DNA from: Cheiracanthium punctorium | Taxonomy: Eukaryota > Arthropoda > Arachnida > Araneae > Cheiracanthiidae | DNA length: 64,000 nucleotides | Assembly: GCA_038373885.1 (NCBI GenBank) | Contig: JAWZYV010017493.1 | Coordinates: 1,178,001-1,242,000, forward strand | Direction: 5' to 3' | Notes under the pieces: model-generated | Database searches by the model: none | Told to the model about the DNA's origin: nothing | What the model saw: the letters and a program-made list of their open reading frames with translations, nothing else | Program-made: the position numbers and the translations under genes | Shown here: one piece after another, positions 11,515 to 22,800 of the stretch | How the letters are laid out: every line of letters starts with the position of its first letter | Position numbering within the stretch: the stretch's first letter is position 1

Positions 11515-12910
11515 TGTAACAAAATTATAAGACCACTAGTTAAAAAATTTTTTTTAATAAAACTAAAATGATGTTGAACCACCATTTTTCTGAATAACTT
11601 CAAATACTAGATTTTTCACTGAATTAATTAGGCTTTCGAACAAAAATTTGGGAATTTTGTCCCATTCATCCACGATAGCTAGTTTCAATTCATACACAGA
11701 ATCATGCTGACGGTTATTTGCATACACTTGACGTTCCAAATGGCCCCAGAAGTTCTCGGTGGGATTCAGGTCTGGACTACGGCTTGGCCAGTTTAAGACC
11801 TCGATCTTTCTTTCTTTTTGAAACGAGTTTTTAGTTGATTTAGACACATGGCATGGCGCATAGTCTTGCTGAAATTTCCAGTTTGGTCCTCCTAAAAATG
11901 GGCCAAAAGGTATAAGGTGTTGGTAAAGCAGTTGTTGATAACAAATGGAGTCCATATTTCCAGAAACTCGCTGCCGATCACATTTCCCATCATATGAAAA
12001 AGCTCCCCACACCATCACAGAGCCACCACCCATCTGCCTACTGAAGAAATCCCGAGGTTCCGTTCGTAAACCATGCCAATACTAAATACTACCGTCCGGG
12101 CCATCCAAATTAATTTTTTTTCGTCGGAAAAAATAATATTTTTCCAAGTAGCATCCCATGTCATGACCTCCTTTGCCCACTTCAGCCTTTGTTCTTTATG
12201 ATGCTTTAACAGTCTTGGCCTTCTTCTTAATTTCTCAAGAGCAACATTTAAATTTGACCGTAAAGTGCGCCAGACTGTCATGTGTGAAATAGTTTTATTT
12301 GTCTGCTGTGTTATTTTACGAGTAGACAAGTTCAGTTTCGTTGCAAGATTGAAAATTTGTCTCTTATCGCGAGCTGATACTTTATTCTTTCTGCCAGATC
12401 TTTTATACTTTCCATAAAAATCTCTTTTACTTAAAACATCATGAATAGCAGTTTTAGAACGTTTAAGTATCTTATTTATTTCACGTTCCGATTTTCCAGA
12501 GCCCTTATAAAACCAAATTTTTCGAACTTCTAGTTCAGATAATTCTCTTCCACGCGGCATTGTGAATTTCCTCATAAAAACAAGCAAATGAAATTCTGTT
12601 TTCTTTTACATTATTATCTTTTGGACTTTTTTGCGATGTAAAGTTACAGTTTATCAACGATTTTGAAAGAAAAAATAAAATAGTTCTGAAAACGCAGACG
12701 ATTTTAAATAAAAAAGTAAGTGGTCTTATATTTACACCGAGATTTCAAAAAATCGTTTGCTGTGTGAAATTAACTCCTTTTTTTTTCCTTTCAGCGATTT
12801 ATTTGAGAAAATATAACTTTTCCAATTGCTGCAAATTTTAAAATTATTCATTTTATGCAGTGTAATATTAAAATGGGTGATTTTTTGGGTGGTCTTATAA
12901 TTTTGTTACA
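11515..12910 (-). mobile_element. Tc1-like DNA transposon, about 1.4 kb
   Basis: A perfect 22-bp terminal inverted repeat: 11515-11536 begins TGTAACAAAATTATAAG and 12889-12910 ends CTTATAATTTTGTTACA. The right side continues CACTGTA, offering a TA target base pair at 12916; the left edge is less clear. A second, degenerate copy of the terminal motif (GTGGTCTTATATTTACAC) sits inside the right end at 12720-12738, which recalls the direct repeats within inverted repeats of some Tc1 families. It encloses a broken transposase gene on the minus strand. Confidence 0.85.
11563..12560 (-). pseudogene. Tc1-family transposase, frameshifted
   Basis: Role of the family: cut-and-paste transposition into TA sites. 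The likely start is MPRGRELSELEV (complement of 12558-12560), nine codons inside the longer open frame, because Tc1 proteins begin just before the first helix-turn-helix. Domains in order: a first HTH (residues about 5-48), a basic RSGRKNK hinge, a second HTH (about 60-105), then the DDE domain with IIFSDEKK, VMVWGAFSYDG, QQDYAPCH and SPDLNPTENFWG. By my count 35 residues separate the second Asp from the Glu. The gene is broken by a frameshift in an A-rich run near 12108-12122 and by an in-frame TAG at about 12082-12084; the C-terminal half is open again from 12033 to 11563. All three catalytic positions survive, but no full-length protein can be made. Confidence 0.9.
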
Positions 12911-13430
12911 CACTGTAATTTTAATCTCGTGACATTAAAATGAAGTAGATTCCACTTGCGTTTTATGATCGATGTGATCGGAATAACGCTTCCAAAAGAG
13001 CGAAAAGAAAGCATAAAACATAAAGAAATGGAAACTGGTAGGAATGATAGGGTTATTTTCATCGAAGACTGTGGCGTATAGAGATAGGCGCAAAAAAAAA
13101 AAAAAAATAAATAAATAAAATGTAGAAGCTGGATTAAATAAGAGAATGAAGTGAAAATAAAGATATTAGAAGCACAAAATTACACAAAAGGAAAAATACA
13201 CAAATTTAAAAATTGTATTTTCATTATTTGCTTTTTTTATAGTTGCAGCATTCTGCTACATTGTTGAGTATTCTAAATTGGAAAAAAAAATCATAGGTAT
13301 AAAAAACGTATGTAATCTTTATTTTACTAATGTTTATGTGTATACTGGTCAAAGTTACTTTACTTAATTGTTTTTAACGTCAATTTTTATCGAGTACTTT
13401 TGTATATGGAAAAAATGTTTTGGTGAATTA
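12911..13430. other. No recognised feature
   Basis: AT-rich, with an A-run and TAAA units at 13093-13120. Confidence 0.5.
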
Positions 13431-13538
13431 AAAAAAAAGTAAAAAAGTTTTGATTTTTTTCCTATTTCCAACGAGTTAATTTTTAAAAAAAAAGTTAAAA
13501 AGTTTTGATTTTTTTCCTATTTCCAACGAGTTAATTTT
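13431..13538. repeat. Tandem duplication, 54-bp period
   Basis: Two adjacent 54-bp units (13431-13484 and 13485-13538), each containing TTCCTATTTCCAACGAGTTA and nearly identical. Confidence 0.85.
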
Positions 13539-13601
13539 GATGGATGAACGAAATTTTCCTTTGATCAAGATTAAGTTTTTTTGAAGCAACAGAAATATTT
13601 T

Positions 13602-13603
<2 letters not shown>

Positions 13604-13632
<29 letters not shown>
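13604..13632. repeat. Poly(T) run, about 29 bp
   Basis: Homopolymer tract. It could be the A-tail of a minus-strand retroposon, but no body is recognisable beside it. Confidence 0.9.
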
Positions 13633-14310
13633 AGTCATTGTTAGCAATGGAGGGTAGTTGAAATTAGCATCTGTGGTTTTATTGATATAGTCAATAAATT
13701 TGAAATTTCAACCGCTTACCTTCGTCGACTGAATAAAATAATTTTTCAACTACGCGGCCCCACGATTATCATTATTGGAAATACTCAGCTGTTCATGCAT
13801 CCCTGTTGCTGATATAAAATACTGATAAACATTCCCGGTAAAGTTGCTGCAACCTCCCATAAGTCAAACCCTTCTCGGAAACCGCCATTAATATTTCCCA
13901 AGTTAGGTTATCATTTGCATATGATTTCGGCGCACATCAATTAGTGATTGGTATGTATGCATAATGTGCTTATAATCAGTTAAAATTTTTATAAACAAGA
14001 ATTTAGCATAAGAATCGAGAACTCGTTCAAAATCTCTGCGATAACTGGATCTCGGACATTTGGGGTCCTCCAGAGATCACGTGACTGGGCAGCAGCCCGA
14101 AGGGGGGAGGGTTAGTCTCATTTGTCACGTTCGTCTGTGCTGTAATAAGGTCACGCTCCGAAAACGAAGCATCGTGATATTCTGTATCATGCAGCAGCAC
14201 TTCATTCAATCATTTGTTTATTCGAGGGAAGAGACGGAATGGCTCCCATTGATTTTGGGTGGTACGACGCTGGCACTGGCGCACCCATGATTATGAGGGG
14301 AGGGGGGGAT
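13633..14310. other. No clear gene; possible hAT-like end
   Basis: Higher GC at 14040-14290 with short open frames on both strands. The sequence ACTGGCGCACCCATG at 14273-14287 resembles the CAGTGGCG terminus of hAT MITEs, but no partner end was found. Confidence 0.35.
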
Positions 14311-14720
14311 TTAACCCTTTAACGCGCAGTGTTCCCGCTCTGGGAAAGCCAAGGTCTGACGTTTTGACTCTTGCCAGTCACGAAGAATAAATTTGATTTC
14401 TATAAAAATAGTTGCGGGTGGCAATAGCTCCACGAGAATCCTTTACTTTTTATCACGTCATTTCCCGTCAAAAAATTGTCACGATTATTTTTAACAGCAC
14501 TGACATCTGCTGAAAAAAATGGAAGAATGCGAGAACAGCTGGATAGATTGCCCAATGCTGAAAAAAGGGCAGCCGTTGCCATTGCTCGACTTAACTACCA
14601 GCAAGATGGCGGACGATCGAAACGTTCATCGCGTGCCATCTTGCTGGTAGTTAAGTTGATCAATGGCAACGGCTGTCCTTTTTTTTAGCATTGGGAAAGG
14701 GTTGCGCCTCAAAGGGTTAA
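14311..14720. mobile_element. piggyBac-like MITE with internal hairpin, 410 bp
   Basis: Ends TTAACCCTTTAACGCGCA (14311-14328) and TTGCGCCTCAAAGGGTTAA (14702-14720) are imperfect inverted repeats. Both are bounded by TTAA and followed by CCC, the hallmark of piggyBac termini. Inside, 14551-14611 and 14636-14695 form a long stem (CCCAATGCTGAAAAAAGG with its complement, through AACTACCAGCAAGATGGC) around a loop of about 24 bases. No transposase is encoded. Confidence 0.8.
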
Positions 14721-14769
14721 AAGCAGCTAAAAATTCACTAAGGTGAAGAAGGGAAAAGAAGCATAGTAA

Positions 14770-14960
14770 TATGCCATCGCCACTGCACCATGCAAATATA
14801 CCCTTACGAATTTATCATCTGAACCATTTGGTTTGATTCCTGGGCTGGGCGAGGTTGACTCAACCTTTCATCCCTTGAGTGGGTCGATAAAATGAATACC
14901 AAGCTTGCTGGAGTTAAAAACTGGGACCTTCGCGTTTGGTGCACCAGGTGGCTTTGTTAG
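14770..14960 (+). mobile_element. SINE fragment
   Basis: GGTTTGATTCC at 14830-14840 matches the RNA polymerase III B box in 10 of 11 positions. It is followed by GTTGACTCAACCTTTCATCC and GGGTCGATAAAATGAATACC, which I recognise as resembling a central domain shared by SINEs of several invertebrate groups. The A box is not clear and the 3' end is not defined. Transcription is unlikely to be intact. Confidence 0.5.
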
Positions 14961-15290
14961 GGTATTTTAATATAGATTTCAATTCTGAAAAGTATTTTGT
15001 GGAACAAAGAAGACAAACGTGGCACATTCATGGATTATGATGCACATTCAAAAGAGTATTTTTAAAGGTGGAGTGTAAGTAGAATGGGCTTGACGAATAT
15101 TGTAAAGCAGTTTTAGTAGGAGTCGATTTTAATATACATTTCGGCTCCAAAGAAGTGTTTTATGGAATAAGAAAGACAAATACTGCACGCTCATGAATAA
15201 TGATACGCTTTTCAAATTAATGTAATAAGGAAGAAAAATATTGACAGCTCATATATTATGATACGCTTTTTAATATATGGCACATTAGTG
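14961..15290. repeat. Degenerate tandem repeat, about 165-bp period
   Basis: Blocks around 14968-15052 and 15130-15213 share ATTTTAATATA(G/C)ATTTC...GGAA(C/T)AA(A/G)...AGACAAA...CATGAATTATGAT-like order. A third partial block follows at 15222-15275. Confidence 0.5.
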
Positions 15291-15432
15291 CGTATTTAAA
15301 ATATGAAAGTTTTTCAGATTTTTTTTGTTTTCCCTCCGTATTTTCCTACATAGAAAATATATTGTGTTTTATTAATCACATTGACCGCAGTTATAAACTC
15401 CTTCTTTATTTTGGCGCTTTGTCTCTTACTTC

Positions 15433-15536
15433 TTTAATTTTTCAGTTTTCTATCTGTTATTGTATCTTTACCATTGAGGGTAGCATGAGGTAAGGTAAAT
15501 AAAGCACGGAGCGTGCGATCGCCATTTGGAGGATTG
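15433..15536 (+). repeat. Direct repeat, copy 1 (about 100 bp)
   Basis: Begins TTTAATTTTTCAGTTTTCTA and ends near TTTGGAGGATT. It is repeated with a few substitutions and one short deletion at 16106-16200. The spacer (15537-16105) shows no gene. Confidence 0.85.
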
Positions 15537-16105
15537 GATTTTTTGTCTCTTGCAGAACTCTGACAATTTTTGCTATTTTGATTTCATACTGCTGGCGTTT
15601 ACTTTCCTGAACCCGTATTTTCTGATGGAATGTTGCATGTCGCTCTTTCAATGGTTAGGTCAAAGAATGCCGCGGCAGTCAAGATCACTCACGATAATTC
15701 ACCTGGACGTTCCGTGGTCGATGGCTTTACCCAAAATATCGTCTTAACGAAATACTCAATTAGAATTAGTGACTGTAATCGTGCTCATTCGTCATTTAAT
15801 ATTGTCTCTTTTTTTTACTCAATAAAGATACTTAGAAACAAATTTTGAAGGTTTCAATCATTTCACCGCCATTGTACAGTTGCTGAAGTAAGAACTGGCT
15901 CTAAACTTTTTATTTACTATCTGTCACACGTCATGTCACATCCAAGTTGCACTTCGATTTTTCCTGTCCGTTTTGTCCAAGACCTCAGTGATGTTCCTGA
16001 TCTTTCTCATTTATTTTTGAAACATTACGGTCAATAAAGTGACCATCGAATTCGGCGGGTTCCAGCTACCTTAGTACTAAAATAATACAAAAATGCTCAA
16101 TATTT

Positions 16106-16330
16106 AATTTTTCAGTTTTCTATCTGTTATTGTATCTTTACCATTGAGGGTAGTATGAGGAAAGGTAAATAAAGGAGCGTGCGATCGCCATTTGGAGGAT
16201 TATCGACGGCTAGGGAAGGAAGTATTACACATTTTAGTATATCGACGGCTAGGGAAGGAATTCGAGCCTTTCAGTCCTTCCTATATAAGTGGCATGGGGG
16301 AAGGGAAGACACGAAGCGGTACCTCTAAAA
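16106..16330 (+). repeat. Direct repeat, copy 2, plus local tandem block
   Basis: 16106-16200 repeats 15433-15536. Immediately after, ATCGACGGCTAGGGAAGGAA occurs twice (about 16202-16221 and 16241-16260). Confidence 0.8.
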
Positions 16331-16445
16331 GTTAAAAATTTGTTAACAAAATAATAATTAATCTTCTTCGGGAGAAAATCTGCCTTCGGTCACCGTCAGT
16401 CAGAATTTTTTTCTGTCTAAATGATTTATTCTACATGTGGCGTAT

Positions 16446-16718
16446 TTAGAAACCTTGATTCGTTGTATAAAAGCAGCAAAACATCTTCGGTTTCTTTTCG
16501 CAGAACCCGTCATTCAGAAGCTGTTCGTCACCAGAGATGCAGCAATATTTAAATGCTGTGAAAGCCGATGTACATTTTATGTTAGGCGCAAACAGCAACG
16601 CCACAGATGTGTTTAAGACATAACCCTTTGCTAATGTCCATGGAATTTGTGAATGTGAATAAACTAATTTGATAATGAAATTAAACAAAATGCACACTAT
16701 ATAAATGTTTTTAGTCAA
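16446..16718 (-). CDS. Hypothetical small Cys-containing protein
   Basis: A 90-codon frame. The N-terminus (IYIVCILFNFIIKLVYS, residues 5-21) is hydrophobic and could act as a signal peptide, although a Lys interrupts its end. The rest contains six cysteines, including two CC pairs (CTSAFTAFKYCC and FCEKKPKMFCC), a pattern that would fit a small secreted protein. It is not recognised. Against it: no paralogue in the window, no visible splice or poly(A) context that settles the model, and AT-rich DNA yields such frames by chance. It lies just downstream, on the same strand, of another coding-like frame (16783-17000), so both could be exons of one gene. Confidence 0.2.
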   Translation of the reverse strand: MTKNIYIVCILFNFIIKLVYSHSQIPWTLAKGYVLNTSVALLFAPNIKCTSAFTAFKYCCISGDEQLLNDGFCEKKPKMFCCFYTTNQGF

Positions 16719-16782
16719 TGAGTTATTTCAAAACAAGATGCTGTCCAACTGAAGAACATTTGAACAATTTCACAGGCAACTC

Positions 16783-17000
16783 TTAGGCTCGTTCCTTAGT
16801 CAGAGACATGATTACAGTCTTCAGAACTATGGTAGAACTAAGTAGAATAGAGACAAATGAAAAAGAAATCCGCAAAAGAACAAAGAACGCGAAGAACATT
16901 GCCGGAACAGTCGTTGAATTACCGTCGCAGCTGTAGATAATCGTGAAGTGCCAGAAATCTTCAGAGTGTGCATGATTCACACAGCCGCTGTGACGCCAAC
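16783..17000 (-). CDS. Hypothetical exon with a membrane segment
   Basis: Minus-strand frame that ends in a stop at 16783. After a possible acceptor (TTGGCGTCACAG read on the minus strand, near 16986) it encodes GCVNHAHSEDFWHFTIIYSC, then CDGNSTTVPAM and a long hydrophobic stretch (FFAFFVLLRISFSFVSILL), ending in SLTKERA. The NST sequon and hydrophobic segment would fit the C-terminal exon of a membrane protein. No family is recognised. The upstream methionine at 17055 gives a 90-codon frame, but nothing supports it as the true start. Confidence 0.2.
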
Positions 17001-17531
17001 GTGAAAAGTGCATTGAGCCTGATGGTCGTTCATGCGAGTATTTCTTGTAAAACATTCTATAACAAAGATTCTTTGCATTTTATTACTTATCTTTATTACA
17101 TTTTCCTTTTTCACGCTGCAAATGTCCGCTGTCGACTGGCTTTCGCCCTCAAATTATACTGTGAAAGTTGTTTCGTTCTATCATCCCTTAAAATTTCGGC
17201 AAGTTTTGTTATAAACTCAATTTTTATACACTCTTTTGGGAAAAAAAGTACATGCACCTTAAAAGAATTGAGCCACAACGACAAAACTTGCACTTATATA
17301 GAGTTTGAGTTGATGGACAGGGGATCAAAAAATTAGGACGAAGCAGCATTTAATTAACGTTTAGCAATACGAAGAATCAGTGATAAAACAAACTTTGGCG
17401 GCGATAAATGTATAAACTCAGAGGGACATGACGCCGATTTAAGTAGCCTACATCCATCACACTTTGATGAATCCTGCTGTAAATACAGCAACTGCTAAAC
17501 GAATCTGTAGATTTCTAAGACGGCTGAAATA
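17001..17531. other. No supported gene
   Basis: Several overlapping frames of 60-122 codons on both strands compete here and none has a recognisable domain. Confidence 0.4.
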
Positions 17532-17539
17532 GCCTAACC

Positions 17540-17855
17540 CAGCGGCTCTCAGCCTTTCAACGTCGCCCCCCCCAACGAAGGCTCCCCCTCCTCACATTTT
17601 TTAGCATACATTCAGTTTTTTAATCTTTAACAATGAACGTTTAATCGAATTTTCTACAAAATAATGTTATCAGTAAAGTTTGAATGAACATTTTAAGCGA
17701 AAATGGATATATTTTTGAGTAAAAGTGAGAATAAATAAGATGATTTTTTCAAAAACATGCATCACTACTTGCTCTTTGGTTTTTCTCGCGCCCCCTCCCC
17801 TGCAAATGTTCTGCTCCCCCTTTGGGAGTCGCGCCCCACAGGTTGAGAAAAGCTG
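17540..17855. mobile_element. hAT-type MITE, 316 bp, with target duplication
   Basis: Left end CAGCGGCTCTCAGCCTTTC; right end complements to CAGCTTTTCTCAACCTGTG. Flanks GCCTAACC (17532-17539) and GCCAAACC (17856-17863) match in 7 of 8 bases, the 8-bp duplication expected of hAT elements. The C-rich ends (CGCCCCCCCC; GGGAGTCGCGCCCC) are typical of this common MITE type. There is no ORF of its own. Confidence 0.8.
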
Positions 17856-17863
17856 GCCAAACC

Positions 17864-18330
17864 AATAAGCCCCCCAAAAAGCAAGAAGACCTTGTAAGCT
17901 ATTTTAGGGTATATCACCGTGAACACATTTTTGAAACAGCCGAGCAGTATATGGTCGAACGTTGTCATGCTAAAAAAAGAAACAGAAAAAAGGTGTAGAT
18001 ATGCCATAGTTTGCAAAATACTGCCAAAGAACTTGAGAGCTGTGAGAGTACTTCGTATCATTAATAAAAGGGATGGTTATTTCAAGAGATCAATACCCAG
18101 AGTCCGGACTGTCACACCAAGAGTAAGATCTTTGATGTTTGATTCTTCCACACAGGTCATCATAAACATCATATAGTGAAAAGAGGGATTCACAACTAAA
18201 GATTAACATTCCTCCAATATTAGGCATTATACAGCTTGATTGCGTGCATTAAAATTCTAGAAGAATTTTCCTAGGTTGGGATAGTTCAAAGACAGTTGCT
18301 TTAATGAGTGTCGAGTCCTGAGACCCAGCC
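17864..18330. other. No supported gene
   Basis: An 85-codon + frame (17919-18176) and a 98-codon minus frame overlap it; neither has a recognisable domain. Confidence 0.35.
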
Positions 18331-18840
18331 TCAACTAATCGTTTCCGAACGATACCTCCTGATATCACTGTATCTGTAGAAGCTAGCTATTTGCATCGAA
18401 TCGCTGATACCACTTGTTGGAGCGGAAATAACTGCTTTCTTTATTGCCAGATTGTTCTGAGGATGCCCAAATCTACTTTGACTGCTGACCTTCCTTCTTT
18501 GTATCGATTATTCCAACTTTGCTTGGTCTAACTTGCCGGCTGATTTCTTTCTTCAACAAATCGCTCTCTCTGAGACCTATGGTGCGATCCCACCCAACGA
18601 CAGGCAATTGCTCGTAACACAGTCCATCTTTCGTGTCAATGTCATGCATCTCATCTGTGTCCATGGCTGAGTACAGCGGTATTTTTAAAGTATACGTGCA
18701 TCGCAGTTCATATGCGCACTGCAGTGTTCATTGGTACTGCACACTTGATGAATTGGACTGTTCGCAGAACCGCATTGCCATGCCAGGCAGTAGCCCAGCT
18801 CTTGATGAGTGTCAACTACACATGCAATATTGTTTATAAG
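18331..18840 (-). pseudogene. Decayed coding sequence, product unknown
   Basis: Three consecutive minus-strand frames have coding-like composition. The first (18840 to about 18690) is cysteine-rich (GYCLAWQCGSANSP, VCSTNEHCSAHMNC). The second (18664-18473) starts MDTDEMHDIDTKDGLCYEQL and is rich in charged residues (ESDLLKKEISRQVRPSK). The third, in the adjacent frame (about 18513-18331), reads SRFGHPQNNLAIKKAV and on to RRYRSETIS. Frame changes between them suggest indels in a once-continuous gene or closely spaced exons. I do not recognise the product. The cysteine-rich part continues in another frame over the second block, so even the reading frame of the middle part is uncertain. Confidence 0.25.
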
Positions 18841-19731
18841 ATTTATTTTCAAAATTTTTTTTGAAAAATTGCACACTAAAAAAAAGAAGGGGAGGGGTGT
18901 GCAGAAGAGATGGTTTCGGTATGTGTTTGTCGGCAGCTTACTTTTGACTCCTATGCGTATTATTCAAAAAAGAAACAAAAGTCTGAGCAGAAGTGATACA
19001 CTTTTACCAATCACAAACGAAATAATAATTTAAAAAAAATTAACAGCCCCAACATCTAAAAAGAAAAGCATTCTCCCCGGACTTGGAAGCAACAAATAAG
19101 AAAAGGGGCCCAATCGGCGTGACCTGAACGCCGCGACTAATATAGAGCAAGTAAAATGGCCGAGTATTAGAACGAGGCCGCATTGGGCGAAATGACTTGT
19201 GACCTCCTAACAGCCCGGCAAAGCTGTACGTCCGAAAAGTCTCTTTCTGCGGTTACACAACGACGATTTTCTCGGGAATGATTAAAAAAAAATAAGAGGA
19301 TAGGAGGCAATAAGCTAATTGTCGTTTTATTAATTAATTACGACGAGGTGTCAACTATTAACCTGGAATGAAGGGGGTGATTAGTCAACGCTGTTTATGT
19401 ATAGTTAAAAAATTCCAGCCATGGGAATAAAAAAACAAGGTCTGGTAAACAGCTCACAGACCCGAAATGGGTGATTTGCATAAGAAAGGCCTCGAAAGTT
19501 TGTTTTCGTTTGGTAACGCACGGTTTGAAAAATTAGTTGAAAATAGCTGTCAAAGGACATAGAAAGCAACTAACTTAAAATGAAAGTGACTTGGATAAAA
19601 CTCAAAACATTCTTATGCCAATATCCTGATCGTTAATTTTGCTTCTGAGATTCTGGGCAAGAAGAAAAAAAAAGGGCGATTTGGGGGGGGGGGGAGTGAG
19701 AGGCAAGAATGTAAAGTTGTTTTTATTGTAC
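18841..19731. other. No recognised gene
   Basis: 19080-19260 is less AT-rich than its surroundings and has no ORF. A G10 run lies at about 19684-19694. Confidence 0.4.
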
Positions 19732-19800
19732 ACTAGCTGCGTGCCCGTTCTTCGCACGGTAGGAAACGAATATTTTACTAAAGTATAATCGTAACTATCT
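19732..19800 (-). repeat. LINE/SINE 3'-tail fragment
   Basis: ACTAGCTGCGTGCCCGTTCT followed by TCGCACGGTA. A related tail occurs at 38426 on the same strand and, in the opposite orientation, at about 51797-51816. Known: arthropod genomes carry many such CTAGCTG...CGCACGG ends of RTE-like LINEs and the SINEs that share them. The element body would extend rightward but is not recognisable. Confidence 0.5.
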
Positions 19801-22800
19801 ATGCCAAAACAAAATGTCAAAAAGTAGTCCTTTTGTTGAAACTACCGCGGGATATATTACGCAACGTAGGATTATAGTTTTGTTAGTTATAAGACGATCA
19901 TTGAAAAATAATGAATATAACACTTTTAATTTCATGAAATAGTTATTAACGTGGTATTCATTTTATGCAGTATTGACAACGTAGAAAATAATATTTTTAG
20001 ATTAGAATGCTGTAGTGAAGAGAAAGTTAAGTTTAAATATTATTTTAAATTAAAGTTTAAAAAAAGCATGAGACTAAGTTTCGACGAGCACAAAAAAGTA
20101 TATTGCACTAAAGATTGAAATTCACTGAAAAGAATTTTACTTCTGTTCACTAAGACCGTTCAACAGACTCTTGGCGAAGGAAAAAAAAAACCACTTGTTA
20201 CAAATTGCGTATTTATAAAACAGTGACAAGGAAGGTGAATCTTTCTGTATCACCCGAAACGAATGTACATTTTATTGTTATTTTGCAAATTTTTTAGTTA
20301 TTAATAACAACTATTTAATAATGAAATAGAAGGTTAATTAAGAAAAAATGAAACCAGATGCAACCTTTCATAAAGCATATTACATAATGGAAACAAATAA
20401 AATATGTCCTAACAATTTGGCGTGCTATATTTTTGATCCGTCAGAAATATGATAAAAATAATCTAATGACTGAAACGAGTAACGTGTACATTTGGTCGTC
20501 GCTTTATGATTTCAATGAACATTTCATGGCTCTTACGGATAAGCAAAAGGTTTTTTTTTTTCATATATTCACGAGAAAGATAGTAATTTACAACATATGG
20601 TATCTCAATTTGTAGTTATCAATTTGATAAAAATCATTAATAATGGTTTATTTTCATTCTTATTTCCTTTTTCTTCTTATTTTATTTTTTATTTAGTTTA
20701 GAGTTCTCAAGGATCATTTATAGTTGAAGTATTTATTTTCGCTTTAAAAACACACTAAAAAGGTATTGATTTTAATAGTCAAATGCAAATGAATAATTTT
20801 GAATAAAACTTGCATGAGAGTTAGATAAATATCTGCCTTTCTTAATACTGTTTTTCCATCTTATGGAATAATTTCACCAACCAGCACGATTGAAAGAAAT
20901 TCAAATACGAGTTACACATAGAAACAAAAACTAAGAGTAAATAGAAGTCTAGAATAAATAAAAAAGTGTGAAAATCTTTGCCCGAAATTTAATTAATAAC
21001 AATTTTGGTGTGTGGTTCTGATAGTTGATTGGTTAGTAGATCAAACTTCAGTTCATTGGTTATTGGGCCTTAAGTTCAGTTTCTGGCTGGGGTTCTACAA
21101 GTCATATTAGAATGTGGCTCTAAACACTATTCTGCTAGTTTACTAACCTTCATCTTCCATAAAGTATCAGTTGCAGTTTTTATTCTTGAATTTAAAATAA
21201 TAATAAAACGACAATGTGGGTAAACATTTGTGGTTATGGAATCAGGCAAAATGCAAAACGTTATTCTGAAAAGATGACGGTTAAAGAGAAGGTTAAAAAC
21301 GGGTAAAGAAAGGTTAAAGAGAAAACAAATTTAACATTTAAGAGTTCAACAGTAGTAATTGTTCAGAGAAATTTTTATAGCTGTCCATGTATATAAAATT
21401 AGCTTTTAGAATCTCAGGATACTAAATAAAATAATTATCTAAGAAATGCATGGTTCACTAGACTGTTAGTTCGCGCTTAAGACTTCTGAAGATTATTCCA
21501 GCTGTTCGAATACTGCCGTAAAGAAATTATCCAATTTAATTAGTTTTCTTGAGAGAGTTTACTCGAACCCATGAGAAAAAGTGGCGAGATTTTATGAATA
21601 CAAAAGTTAATTAATATTGCATCAGATAGTCAAGCAATTCGAAAACTTTGAAACTTCTTTCTTGTAAATCCTGAACCTAGAGCTTTACAGCGATATAATA
21701 TGTATTTCTATATGCTTGAAATGTAATTTAGGAAATTATCAATAAGGTGTTCTACTAATAAGTTTACGGAAGTTAATGAAGAGTGAATATTTGGCGCTAA
21801 AATAATGCATCATGGAAAAAAAAATTCTTCATTTTGTACTACACTATAAAGCATGGTCACAATGTTAATCTTCCATTATAAGTAGCATTCTGAAACTGAA
21901 AGCGGATTGTCCACTACTTTCATGTATATATGAAATACACTCAAGGAATAAAAAAAAAGTTGAGAATGTCCATTAGGTGTCACTTTGCATTGCATGGAAA
22001 AACGACTAATTTAATTAAGGAAATGACTCTAAGAAATAATCGAAAGTTAGTGAATAAATGTTATAATTGGTTGTACATTAAGATTTGGTCTCCTTTGCTC
22101 AATTTTCTGTTTTGTCGTCCAAATCACCACCTAGTGAACATTCTTTAAACTAAATAGTTCCTTGAATGCACCTCATGTAATTCACATACGAAAAAAGTTA
22201 AAGGCAATTCACGCACTCTTTTCAGAAGCAGGACACTGTTTCTAGAAGAAATTTAATTATAACTAGCTGATGACTATCCGATTCATTCAGGCTCATTCGT
22301 TTTATCATAACCGCCCAGTATGAGTTAATATGAACTTAGTTTGTAAAAAAAGATTATCCAGTCTTCCTTTTCTGCGAACACCATTATTTCAAATATCGAT
22401 TAACAAAAGGGAATAAAAAGGAATGAATAAATGACTGTGAAGAAAAGAAAGGATGTACTTTTCCTTTCAAAAACATGTTCCTATAAATATTTTAATAACT
22501 ACAGCTTTATCAATTACATGAAACCACATAATTTGTCTCCTTCTCAAATTACAGTAGGTTTTTTTTTTGTTGTTTCTTTGTAACTGTTCTTAGTTTTACT
22601 TATTTCAACTGCAAAAGGTATATTTCATGCAAAGTGTCTTTTCCGTGAAGTTTTGATAATGATATCTTTTTCTTTTAAATGATATTTTCTCATTTTTCTA
22701 ATTATCATTGAATAAAACAACAAATCGTGACTAAAGCTTGCATTTTTTAAAACTCCTTGAGTTTGGTTATTAATGTTAACGTAACTTGACATGCTTTTTC

